NCBI GenBank assembly: GCA_036407095.1
Contig: DASWZV010000085.1
Location: 62,001 to 126,000, forward strand
Source of the DNA: Gp6-AA40 sp036407095
GTDB lineage: Bacteria > Acidobacteriota > Vicinamibacteria > Vicinamibacterales > UBA2999
Direction: 5' to 3'
Length of the DNA stretch: 64,000 bases
The position numbers and the translations under genes were made by a program. Under the pieces are notes generated by a model, which was given only the letters and a program-made list of their open reading frames with translations, had not been told where the DNA came from and ran no database searches. Below, piece by piece: positions 57,778 through 64,000 of the stretch (position 1 is the stretch's first letter; every line of letters starts with the position of its first letter).

Positions 57778-59493
57778 ATGGTTGGTATGACTCCGCTGCG
57801 GCTCCTCCTCATCGACGATTCCGAGGACGATGCGTCGCTCGTCGTGCGCGAGCTTTCGAGAGCCGGATATTCGGTCGTGTCCCAGCGGGTCGACTCGCCT
57901 GAAGCGCTCGCCATGGCGCTCACCTCGCAGCGCTGGGATCTCGCGATTGCCGACTACTCGATGCCGAAATTCAAAGGCGCCGCGGCGCTCGCGCTGCTGC
58001 GCGAACACAACGCGGAACTGCCGCTCATCTTCGTGTCGGGGACGATCGGCGAAGGCGAGGTCGTTGCCGCCATACGCAACGGAGCTCAGGACTATGTGCG
58101 CAAGGGCGACATGGCCCGTCTCGTTCCGACCGTGGAGCGCCAGCTCCAGGAAGCGGCGGGCCGGCTGCCTCGTCCCCATGTCGCCGCACAGCTCGTGCAC
58201 CTCGCGTATCACGACGCGCTGACGGATCTGCCGAACCGCGTCTTGCTGCACGACCGTCTCCGCCAGGCCATCCTCTCATCACAGCGCTCGCACAAATCGC
58301 TCGCGGTGATGGTGCTCGAGATTGGAGGCCTCGAGTCGATCATCGATGCGCACGGACGGTACGCAGGCGATCGCGTCATCCAGGACCTGGCCTCACGACT
58401 TCGCGCGCTGCTGCGGGAGGGCGATACGGTCGCGCGGCTCGGCGCGCAGCAGTTTGCTCTGCTGCTCCCCGGCACGAACAGCTCGGGCGCGGAGCTGGCC
58501 GCTCGCAAGGTACTGCAGGACGTGCGGCGGGCTGTGATCCTCGACCGGCAGCGGCTCTCGATCGATGCCAGCCTCGGGATCGTGTGCGTGCCCGACCACG
58601 GGACCAATCCCGACGAGCTCCTGCACCGGGCCGAGCGCGCGCTTCGTGCCGCGCAACAGATGCGATCGGGAAGCGCGGTGTTCTCCGCCAGCCGCGATCG
58701 TGGCGAGCCTCAGCGTCTCTTGAGCATTCCGGAGCTGCGCGAAGGTGTCGAGCACGGTCAGTTCGTCTTCGACTATCAGCCGATCGTCCATCTGCAGACC
58801 GGACGCGTGATCGGCGTCGAAGCGCTCGCGCGCTGGAATCATCCACGCCGAGGTCGACTCCTGCCGGAAGAATTCATCGAGCTCGCCGAGTCGACATGGT
58901 TGATCGAGCCGCTCACGATGCTCCTGCTCGATCGGGCGATCACCGAGTGGACGAAGACCGAACGATTGGTATGGGCCCCCGTCGCCGTCAACTTGTCGTC
59001 GAAGAGCCTTCGCGACCAGAACCTTCCGGATCTGGTCGGCGACCTTCTCCGCCTGCATGGCGCACCCGCGTCGGCGCTGACGCTCGAAGTCGTCGACGAC
59101 GCGCTCGTACTCGAAACGCCGAAGGCCGAGGCGAGCCTGATGCGACTGCATCGCATGGGCATCGGTCTTGCCCTCGATGACTTCAAGGCTGAGTACTCAC
59201 CCGCCAGCTACCTGCGGCGCCTGCCGATCGACCGTCTGAAGATGGGGCGAACGTTTGTGGCCGGCTTGCCCGATCAGGAAGCCGCGATGCGGTCGATCAT
59301 CGACCTCGCCCACAGCCGCGGGTTGGTCGTGGTGGCCGAAGGCGTCGAGAGCGCCGAGGTTCGTGACCAGCTGCGTGCGCTTGGCTGCGACGCGGCGCAA
59401 GGCTATTTCATTGCGGCGCCGGCATCGGCGACCGAGACGAGGCGATGGGTCGCGCGCAGCAATGCGGCGCGGCTGGATGAAGCGCGATCGTGA
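57778..59493 (+). CDS. Receiver-GGDEF-EAL protein, predicted c-di-GMP phosphodiesterase
   Basis: 571 aa. Start ATG 57778; TTG 57772 (better spaced from GGAGG) and ATG 57787 are alternatives. Receiver (LRLLLIDDSEDDASLVV, LAIADYSMPKFKG, LIFVSGTIGEGEVVAAIRNGAQDYVRKGD). GGDEF-like domain with a degenerate signature: RLGAQQFALLLPG replaces GG(D/E)EF. EAL domain with its catalytic set kept: GVEALARWNHP, VAVNLSSKSL, TLEVVDDAL, LALDDFKAEYSPASYLRRLPIDRLKM, VVAEGVESAEV, CDAAQGYFI. So c-di-GMP hydrolysis is likely and synthesis unlikely. Its place at the EPS border suggests control of polymer production. Confidence 0.88.
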   Translation: MVGMTPLRLLLIDDSEDDASLVVRELSRAGYSVVSQRVDSPEALAMALTSQRWDLAIADYSMPKFKGAAALALLREHNAELPLIFVSGTIGEGEVVAAIRNGAQDYVRKGDMARLVPTVERQLQEAAGRLPRPHVAAQLVHLAYHDALTDLPNRVLLHDRLRQAILSSQRSHKSLAVMVLEIGGLESIIDAHGRYAGDRVIQDLASRLRALLREGDTVARLGAQQFALLLPGTNSSGAELAARKVLQDVRRAVILDRQRLSIDASLGIVCVPDHGTNPDELLHRAERALRAAQQMRSGSAVFSASRDRGEPQRLLSIPELREGVEHGQFVFDYQPIVHLQTGRVIGVEALARWNHPRRGRLLPEEFIELAESTWLIEPLTMLLLDRAITEWTKTERLVWAPVAVNLSSKSLRDQNLPDLVGDLLRLHGAPASALTLEVVDDALVLETPKAEASLMRLHRMGIGLALDDFKAEYSPASYLRRLPIDRLKMGRTFVAGLPDQEAAMRSIIDLAHSRGLVVVAEGVESAEVRDQLRALGCDAAQGYFIAAPASATETRRWVARSNAARLDEARS

Positions 59494-59523
59494 CAGTTGT
59501 ACGTGCGCAGAAGTGAGGCAGGA

Positions 59524-60366
59524 ATGGACTCTGGTGGTGGCTGTGTGCGGCTTGGCGTCGTGGCAATACTCTCGACGTTCATCGCCTGCGGCGGCTCGAA
59601 CGGACCCTCAGGCCCGAGCCCGGTACCGCAGATCCGCGGCGGCGAAACGTTGTTCACCGACGACTTCGAATCCGGCACGCTCGACGCGTGGCAGGATGGC
59701 GTCAATCCCACAAAGCAACGCGTCGTGACCGGACAGGACGCGCAGTCCGGCGATCATTATCTGGCAGTGACCTATCCGCCGGGCGCGGACGGAGGGTGGC
59801 TCACACGCTTCTTCATGCCCGGATACGAGGCGATGTACGTCAGCTTCTACGTGCGCTTCCCGTCCGACTGGTCGGGGGGCACGAAGCTCGTAGGGATGTA
59901 TGGCAACCGGGTCGACAATCAATGGTCGGGCTTCGGCAAATCAGGGGAATGTCCGAACGGGACGGATTTCTTCGACACGATGCTCGTCGCCGAGCAGGTC
60001 GGCAATCCCGGTCCTCTTCGTTTCTACACTTATTACCCAGATATGGCTCGTGAGCCGGATGGGGTGGTCTGTTACGGACGATTCGGCACCCAGGTGGGCC
60101 AGGCGACGTATCAAGGGTCGGTCGTGCTTCGACCCAACGCGTGGCACAAGGTCGAGTTCTACGTGCAGCTCAATACACCGGGTGTCAGTGACGGCCTGCA
60201 GACCTTCTGGGTCGACGGCACACAGGCCGCCACCTGGCAGAGGATGCGGCTGCGAGATACCGACATCCTCCGACTGAATGCGGTTCAGATGAGCTTCAGC
60301 GCCGGCGATGTGCCGAAGGCGCAGGAGCTGAACATCGATTCGATCGAAGTGCGCACGCAGCGCTGA
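59524..60366 (+). CDS. Secreted lipoprotein with polysaccharide-lyase-like (PL14-type) domain
   Basis: 280 aa from ATG 59524 (GAGGCAGGA upstream). A lipobox-like signal peptide ends FIACGGS, then a Gly/Ser/Pro linker. The domain opens TLFTDDFESGTLDAWQDGVN and includes MYVSFYVRFPSDWSGGTKLVGMYG, FYTYYPDM, PNAWHKVEFYVQLNTPGVSDGLQTFWVDGTQAATWQRMRLRD and a last NIDSIEV strand: a concanavalin-like jelly roll as in alginate/glucuronan-lyase-type families. It may trim or bind the EPS (inference). It converges with the next gene (8 bp). Confidence 0.72.
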   Translation: MDSGGGCVRLGVVAILSTFIACGGSNGPSGPSPVPQIRGGETLFTDDFESGTLDAWQDGVNPTKQRVVTGQDAQSGDHYLAVTYPPGADGGWLTRFFMPGYEAMYVSFYVRFPSDWSGGTKLVGMYGNRVDNQWSGFGKSGECPNGTDFFDTMLVAEQVGNPGPLRFYTYYPDMAREPDGVVCYGRFGTQVGQATYQGSVVLRPNAWHKVEFYVQLNTPGVSDGLQTFWVDGTQAATWQRMRLRDTDILRLNAVQMSFSAGDVPKAQELNIDSIEVRTQR

Positions 60367-60374
60367 ATCGAACG

Positions 60375-61391
60375 CTAAGACGCGCTCGTGATTCTCAAAC
60401 CTTTCGGGGCGGCTGGTACCTGCGCGGCAGAACCGAGACAGCCGATGTAGCTCGTGGCCACGACGACGTGATCGAAGAGCATCGCGTTGGTCACGCCGGC
60501 TGGGTTGTCGGCTGTGTAGTTCAGCAGCCAGATCCAGTTGATGTTGAGCGCGGTGGTGCTGCGCCATCGGAAGCCTTCGAACGTGGTCGTGCTCGTGGGA
60601 TCCTGCATGAAGCGGCCCCCGTTCCAGAAGCCTTTCGGAAACCCTTGACCCAGATGTGAGACCTTCACGCCATTCAGCCAGATCGCGTGTTCTCCGTTGA
60701 ACGCCGTCGTCGGGTTGTTCAGCTTGACCATCTCCTCGACACAGGTCCACTGTCCGGCGATCGCCTTGACTGAGGGGTTGTTGAGGAGGAAGTTTCCCCA
60801 GTACGCACCGGTGCCGTCTGGATGCATCGCCATCCAGTAGTCGTAGTGATCGAAGCCTGTGGTGATCGTATTCTGCTCGGCGCCGGCGACGAAGCGATCG
60901 TCACCATTCGGTTTACTGCCGGCCTGACCATCGGGCCAGGGTGACACGGGATTGTTTCCGCCGATCTGGATGCCGGAGTGCGAGAACGTGCCGGTCGTCG
61001 GATATTTGATGTAGAAGCGGACGTACAACGTATCGTTCACACCCGGTGTAAGGACCCTGTAGAGATGACCGCCGGTCGTGACGCCGCCAATCGCCGGGAT
61101 GCTGAGCGAGTGCCCGGCCGGCGTACCCGGCGGCACGTCGGTGAGCAGCTGCATCCGTTCGGGCGCCTTCGCATCGCCCCATCGCGGCGTAATGCTGGCG
61201 ATCGAGCCTTCCTCAAACTGCTCGGTGAAGATGACCGACGGGTCGTTCTCGATACCGACATCGCCAGGATACAGGGCCGAGAGTCCGTTGCCGGTTTGGG
61301 CCATTGGATGGCCGACGAGGATTGCCAACCCCACGATGATCGTGAAGGCGACTACCAGAGACATTGCCGGTGTACGTCTGGAACTTGTCAT
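60375..61391 (-). CDS. Secreted lyase-fold protein (338 aa), paralogue of the 61656 protein
   Basis: ATG at 61391 chosen to begin at the signal peptide (MSLVVAFTIIVGLAILVGHPMAQ). Mature part: LYPGDVGIENDPSVIFTEQFEEG, TPRWGDAKAPERMQLLTDVPPGTPAGHSLSIPA, YVRFYIKYPTTGTFSHSGIQIGGNNP, FDHYDYWMAMHPDGTGAYWGNFLLNNP, HAIWLNGVKVSHLGQGFPKGFWNGGRFMQDP, NYTADNPAG...LFDHVVVATSYIGCL. About two thirds of positions appear identical to the C-terminal domain encoded at 61656. Jelly-roll lyase/binding fold; the substrate is probably an acidic polysaccharide (inference). Confidence 0.78.
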   Translation of the reverse strand: MTSSRRTPAMSLVVAFTIIVGLAILVGHPMAQTGNGLSALYPGDVGIENDPSVIFTEQFEEGSIASITPRWGDAKAPERMQLLTDVPPGTPAGHSLSIPAIGGVTTGGHLYRVLTPGVNDTLYVRFYIKYPTTGTFSHSGIQIGGNNPVSPWPDGQAGSKPNGDDRFVAGAEQNTITTGFDHYDYWMAMHPDGTGAYWGNFLLNNPSVKAIAGQWTCVEEMVKLNNPTTAFNGEHAIWLNGVKVSHLGQGFPKGFWNGGRFMQDPTSTTTFEGFRWRSTTALNINWIWLLNYTADNPAGVTNAMLFDHVVVATSYIGCLGSAAQVPAAPKGLRITSAS

Positions 61392-61506
61392 GAGGTGTGG
61401 CTCATGTCGCAACAGCTGTGCCGTATCGATCACAAGGCGTGATCGAGCCTCTCGTTGCGTCACCTGTTCGCTGAGGGATAGTCCCGTTGTGTCCACTCAG
61501 AAAACT

Positions 61507-61573
61507 AGGAAGCAGGAATCAGGAAGCAGGCCTGGCCTAGGCCTGAATCCTGATTCCTGCTTCCCGATTCCTT
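61507..61573. repeat. GGAAGCAGGAATCAGGAA inverted repeat (hairpin)
   Basis: In the 264-bp gap 61392-61655. The left arm AGGAAGCAGGAATCAGGAAG (then CAGGCCT) pairs with CTGATTCCTGCTTCC on the right, about 26 bp with two mismatches around a short GGCCT loop. It could end transcription from the 61656 gene, but no T run follows. Same sequence family as the repeat tract in the GT2 gene end. The rest of the gap shows nothing. Confidence 0.75.
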
Positions 61574-61655
61574 CAAATGTGAGGCTTGAAACGCGAGAAC
61601 GCGCATGACGACTGTGTCCGTGCAGTGCGTCATGCGCGCTCCCTTTACGACCTGG

Positions 61656-64000
61656 CTACGGGAGGCACCCGATGTAGCTGGTCGCCACGACGACGTGATC
61701 GAAGAGGACCTGACTGCTGAAGCCGGCCGGATCGTCCGGGGCGTAGTTCACCAGCCAGATCCAGTTGAGTTTCAGCGCATCGGTGTTGCGCCATTGGAAG
61801 CCCTCGAAGGGCTGTCCGCTCGGATCCTGCGTGAAGCGACCACCGTTCCAGTACCCGTTCGGGAAGCCCTGCCCCAGGTGCGAGACCTTCTGGCCGTTGA
61901 TCCAGAGCGCGTGTTCGCCGTTCATGGCCGAGACTGGATTGTTCATCTTCACCATCTGCTCGAGGCACACCCACTGACCAGGGTTGGCCTGGATTGAGGG
62001 GTTGTTCAACAGGAAGTTGCCCCAATACGAGCCGGTGCCATCCGGATGCATGTTCATCCAGTAGTCGTAGTACTCGTAGGCGTGCGTGATGAGGTTCTGC
62101 TCCGCGGCGGCGATGAAGGCGTCGTTACCACTGGGCTTCGACCCAGCGATACCCACGGGCCACGCCGACCAGGGATTGAAGCCGCCGATCTGCATACCGG
62201 CGTGGTGATAATTGCCCGACGTCGGATACTTCATGTAGTACCGCACGTAGATCGTGTCGGGCAGACCGTTGGGGAACGCTTTGTAGAGATGGCCGCCGTT
62301 GTTCACGCCGCCGCCAACCCACGGGATGCTGAGCGCATGTCCCGGAGGCGACCCCGGCGGGACCTCGGTCGTGAGCCTCATGCCCTCGGGATTCTTCGCA
62401 TCGCCCCAGCGAGGAGTGATGCTGGCGATCGTGCCTTCCTCGAACTGCTCGGTGAAGATCACGGACGGGTCGCTCTCGATGCCAGCGTCGCCCGGATAGC
62501 GGGACGAGATGCCGGTGCCCGGCGTCGAAGGTGTCGAGGGCGGAGTCGTCGTGTTGTTCGACACCGTCACGGTGACCGGCGACGAGGTCCGCACATTGCC
62601 GGCCGAATCCCGCGCCACGGCCGTGATCGTGTGAGTCCCATTCGCAGCGCTCGTGCTGTTCCACGTCGTCGCGTACGGCGAGCTCACGACCTCGGAGCCG
62701 AGGTTGGAACCATCGAGTTTGAACTGCACCCCGACGACGGCGACATTGTCGGTGGCGCTGGCTGAAACGGAGACGCTCTGTCCGGACACGGTGGCACCCG
62801 ACGAGGGGCTGGCCATCGAGACCGTCGGTGCGGACGTATCGCCGCCGGGCGTCGGCGCCGAGCCGCCGGCGCTGAAACGAACGCGCAGATACGGGCGCAG
62901 GCTCACGTTGCCGTTCTTCGTGCTCGCGAAGTAGCGGTAGCGATCCTTGTACTTGCTCGCGTCCGAGTTGAGCAGGACGCCGAAGTTCGACGAAGGATCG
63001 TTCGTCCACTCCTGCACCATCTGGGTGAGCGACCACTGCTTGTAGCCGCTGGCCTTGTCGACCGCCAGTTGCGCGTACGCCGGCGTGATGTCGCCCTGCG
63101 CGAGCGGAATGCCGTTGTAGCAGCAGTTGGATGCCGACCAGCCGTTGATGCCGTCGAACGTGTAGCCGTTCGCGCTCTCGACCACCGGGTTGCGGTTCTT
63201 GATCTTGTGCGCGGTGACGGTGTACGTCGCGTCCGATGTGCTGTCGCTCTCGACCAGCGCGAGGTTCAACGCCGCATCCTGAATCGTGGCCCCTGCCGGC
63301 AGCGCCGACAGGTCGAACTTCATCAGGATGGCATTGGCCATCTCGTATTCCGGCCAGGTATACGTGTAGAGCAGCGGAGACGCGCTGTTGTTGTTCGCGT
63401 CGAGATTGATCGTCGTGTCGGACGGAAGGATCATCATTTCGCTGACTGACGGCGGTGGCGTGGTGCCGCCACCTGACGGGGGCGGTGTCGTGCCTCCACC
63501 AGACGGGGGCGGTGTCGTGCCGCCACCCGACGGGGGCGGAGTCGTACCGGTGGACGTATAGGTGATCTCCAGCGCCGGATGGAGATTCGGATCGGGATAC
63601 TCCATGCTGGCGAAGTAGCGATAGCGATCCTGGGCGGTGGTGGCATCCGAATTCAGGAGGACGCCGAAGTTGGAATTCGGATCGGCCAGCCACTCCTGCA
63701 CCATGTTCGTGATCGTCCACGACTTGAAGCCGGTGTTCGTGCTGACGGCCACCGATGCGTAGGGCTGCGAGATGTTGCCCTGCGCGAGCGGAACATTGTC
63801 GAAGCAGCAGGTCGATGGCGCCCATTGGGAGGTACCACTGCTCATGTAGCCAGTGGTCGTCTCGATCGCCGGATTACCGCCGACGATCTTGTGAGCGGTG
63901 ACGGTGTACGTCGCGCCGGGGCCTCCCTTCTTGTCGGATTCCACGAGCGCCAGTTTGAGCTTTGCGCTCTGCACCACCGCGCCGGCGGGCACTGCCGACA
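61656..64000 (-). CDS. Large secreted multidomain protein: DNRLRE repeats, Ig-like domain, lyase-fold domain (5' end outside window)
   Basis: At least 780 aa; the N-terminus lies beyond the right edge. Order seen: a DNRLRE/CBM96-like domain (ATYTVTAHKIVGGNPAIETT, MVQEWLADPNSNFGVLLNSDA, RYRYFASMEYPDPNLHPALEI), a linker of four TTPPPSGGG repeats, a second DNRLRE copy (TYTVTAHKIKNRNPVVES, MVQEWTNDPSSNFGVLLNSDA, RYRYFAS), an Ig-like domain (SSGATVSGQSVSVSASATDNVAVVGVQFKLDGSNLGSE, NGTHTITAVARDSAGN), then the lyase-fold domain shared with the 60375 protein, ending VVVATSYIGCLP. The DNRLRE and Ig parts are probably surface- or glycan-binding. Confidence 0.8.
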   Translation of the reverse strand, partial: SAVPAGAVVQSAKLKLALVESDKKGGPGATYTVTAHKIVGGNPAIETTTGYMSSGTSQWAPSTCCFDNVPLAQGNISQPYASVAVSTNTGFKSWTITNMVQEWLADPNSNFGVLLNSDATTAQDRYRYFASMEYPDPNLHPALEITYTSTGTTPPPSGGGTTPPPSGGGTTPPPSGGGTTPPPSVSEMMILPSDTTINLDANNNSASPLLYTYTWPEYEMANAILMKFDLSALPAGATIQDAALNLALVESDSTSDATYTVTAHKIKNRNPVVESANGYTFDGINGWSASNCCYNGIPLAQGDITPAYAQLAVDKASGYKQWSLTQMVQEWTNDPSSNFGVLLNSDASKYKDRYRYFASTKNGNVSLRPYLRVRFSAGGSAPTPGGDTSAPTVSMASPSSGATVSGQSVSVSASATDNVAVVGVQFKLDGSNLGSEVVSSPYATTWNSTSAANGTHTITAVARDSAGNVRTSSPVTVTVSNNTTTPPSTPSTPGTGISSRYPGDAGIESDPSVIFTEQFEEGTIASITPRWGDAKNPEGMRLTTEVPPGSPPGHALSIPWVGGGVNNGGHLYKAFPNGLPDTIYVRYYMKYPTSGNYHHAGMQIGGFNPWSAWPVGIAGSKPSGNDAFIAAAEQNLITHAYEYYDYWMNMHPDGTGSYWGNFLLNNPSIQANPGQWVCLEQMVKMNNPVSAMNGEHALWINGQKVSHLGQGFPNGYWNGGRFTQDPSGQPFEGFQWRNTDALKLNWIWLVNYAPDDPAGFSSQVLFDHVVVATSYIGCLP
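63450..63546 (-). repeat. 27-bp coding tandem repeat (TTPPPSGGG linker)
   Basis: Three to four near-identical 27-bp units of GACGGGGGCGGTGTCGTGCC type plus the CCACC that follows encode the TTPPPSGGG hinge between two DNRLRE domains of the 61656 protein. Third-position changes between units show that they have started to diverge. The number of units may vary between strains. Confidence 0.75.

Noticed and set aside
61507..61573. Classical intrinsic terminator after the large secreted protein gene
   Set aside because: The hairpin is long and strong but no T run follows on the minus strand; it is better described as a member of the GGAAGCA repeat family.

Overview
The window is 64 kb of high-GC, gene-dense chromosomal DNA. 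The mixture points to an Acidobacteriota genome, probably of the Vicinamibacteria (Luteitalea-like) type: a TonB-dependent receptor with a carboxypeptidase-regulatory-like N-domain, Ser/Thr kinases with TPR-like tails, small 'HHSF/HHSY' secreted proteins, a PQQ-type dehydrogenase and a large exopolysaccharide (EPS) locus. This is inference from gene content. No rRNA or tRNA gene was seen.

Layout. (1) 1-12.6 kb: housekeeping and secreted proteins (Ser/Thr kinase, degenerate metallo-beta-lactamase-fold protein, PQQ-type sugar dehydrogenase, YbaK-like deacylase, MetE-like protein). They are separated by unusually rich repeat DNA: a 282-bp palindrome, four arrays of a 23-24-bp unit (GATCGCACCGAC core), and two MITE-like elements in opposite orientation. 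(2) 12.6-18.3 kb: zinc/manganese-type ABC permease and binding protein with an outer-membrane barrel, divergent from a TonB-dependent receptor. (3) 18.3-21 kb: OmpR-type two-component system and a small secreted protein. (4) 21-24.4 kb: an AcvB/VirJ hydrolase followed by MprF, a predicted aminoacyl-phosphatidylglycerol hydrolase/synthase pair. (5) 24.4-29.9 kb: a signalling island. A receiver-RsbW-like fusion precedes an RsbR-RsbS-RsbT-RsbX stressosome module that is wired, through an RsbU_N domain, to a UhpB-type histidine kinase and a NarL-type regulator, with an extra free-standing RsbU_N protein. (6) 29.9-57.7 kb: the EPS locus. It opens with a NusG/RfaH-like factor whose leader carries an intrinsic terminator with the start codon in its loop. 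It continues with an outer-membrane barrel, a fused initiating transferase/export protein, a Wzz-like protein, a BY-kinase, an AMP-ligase, an aminotransferase, three polysaccharide deacetylases, FemAB/GNAT proteins, VanZ, an ATP-grasp protein, glycosyltransferases, a low-MW phosphatase, a flippase, an SGNH hydrolase, a polymerase/ligase and a methyltransferase. Most junctions overlap by 1-4 nt. (7) 57.7-64 kb: a c-di-GMP phosphodiesterase-like regulator and three secreted lyase-fold proteins, the last cut by the window end.

How the parts may work together (inference). The stressosome operon and the EPS operon share an almost identical promoter-proximal motif (GGGG-N3-ACCTGATAGTCA). This suggests that the stressosome-driven two-component system and EPS synthesis are co-regulated, with further control by NusG-type antitermination, tyrosine phosphorylation and c-di-GMP. 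The EPS genes resemble an XrtA/PEP-CTERM-type locus, but no exosortase is present. A decayed asparagine-synthetase tail beside a repeat tract suggests that the right end of the cluster has suffered a deletion.
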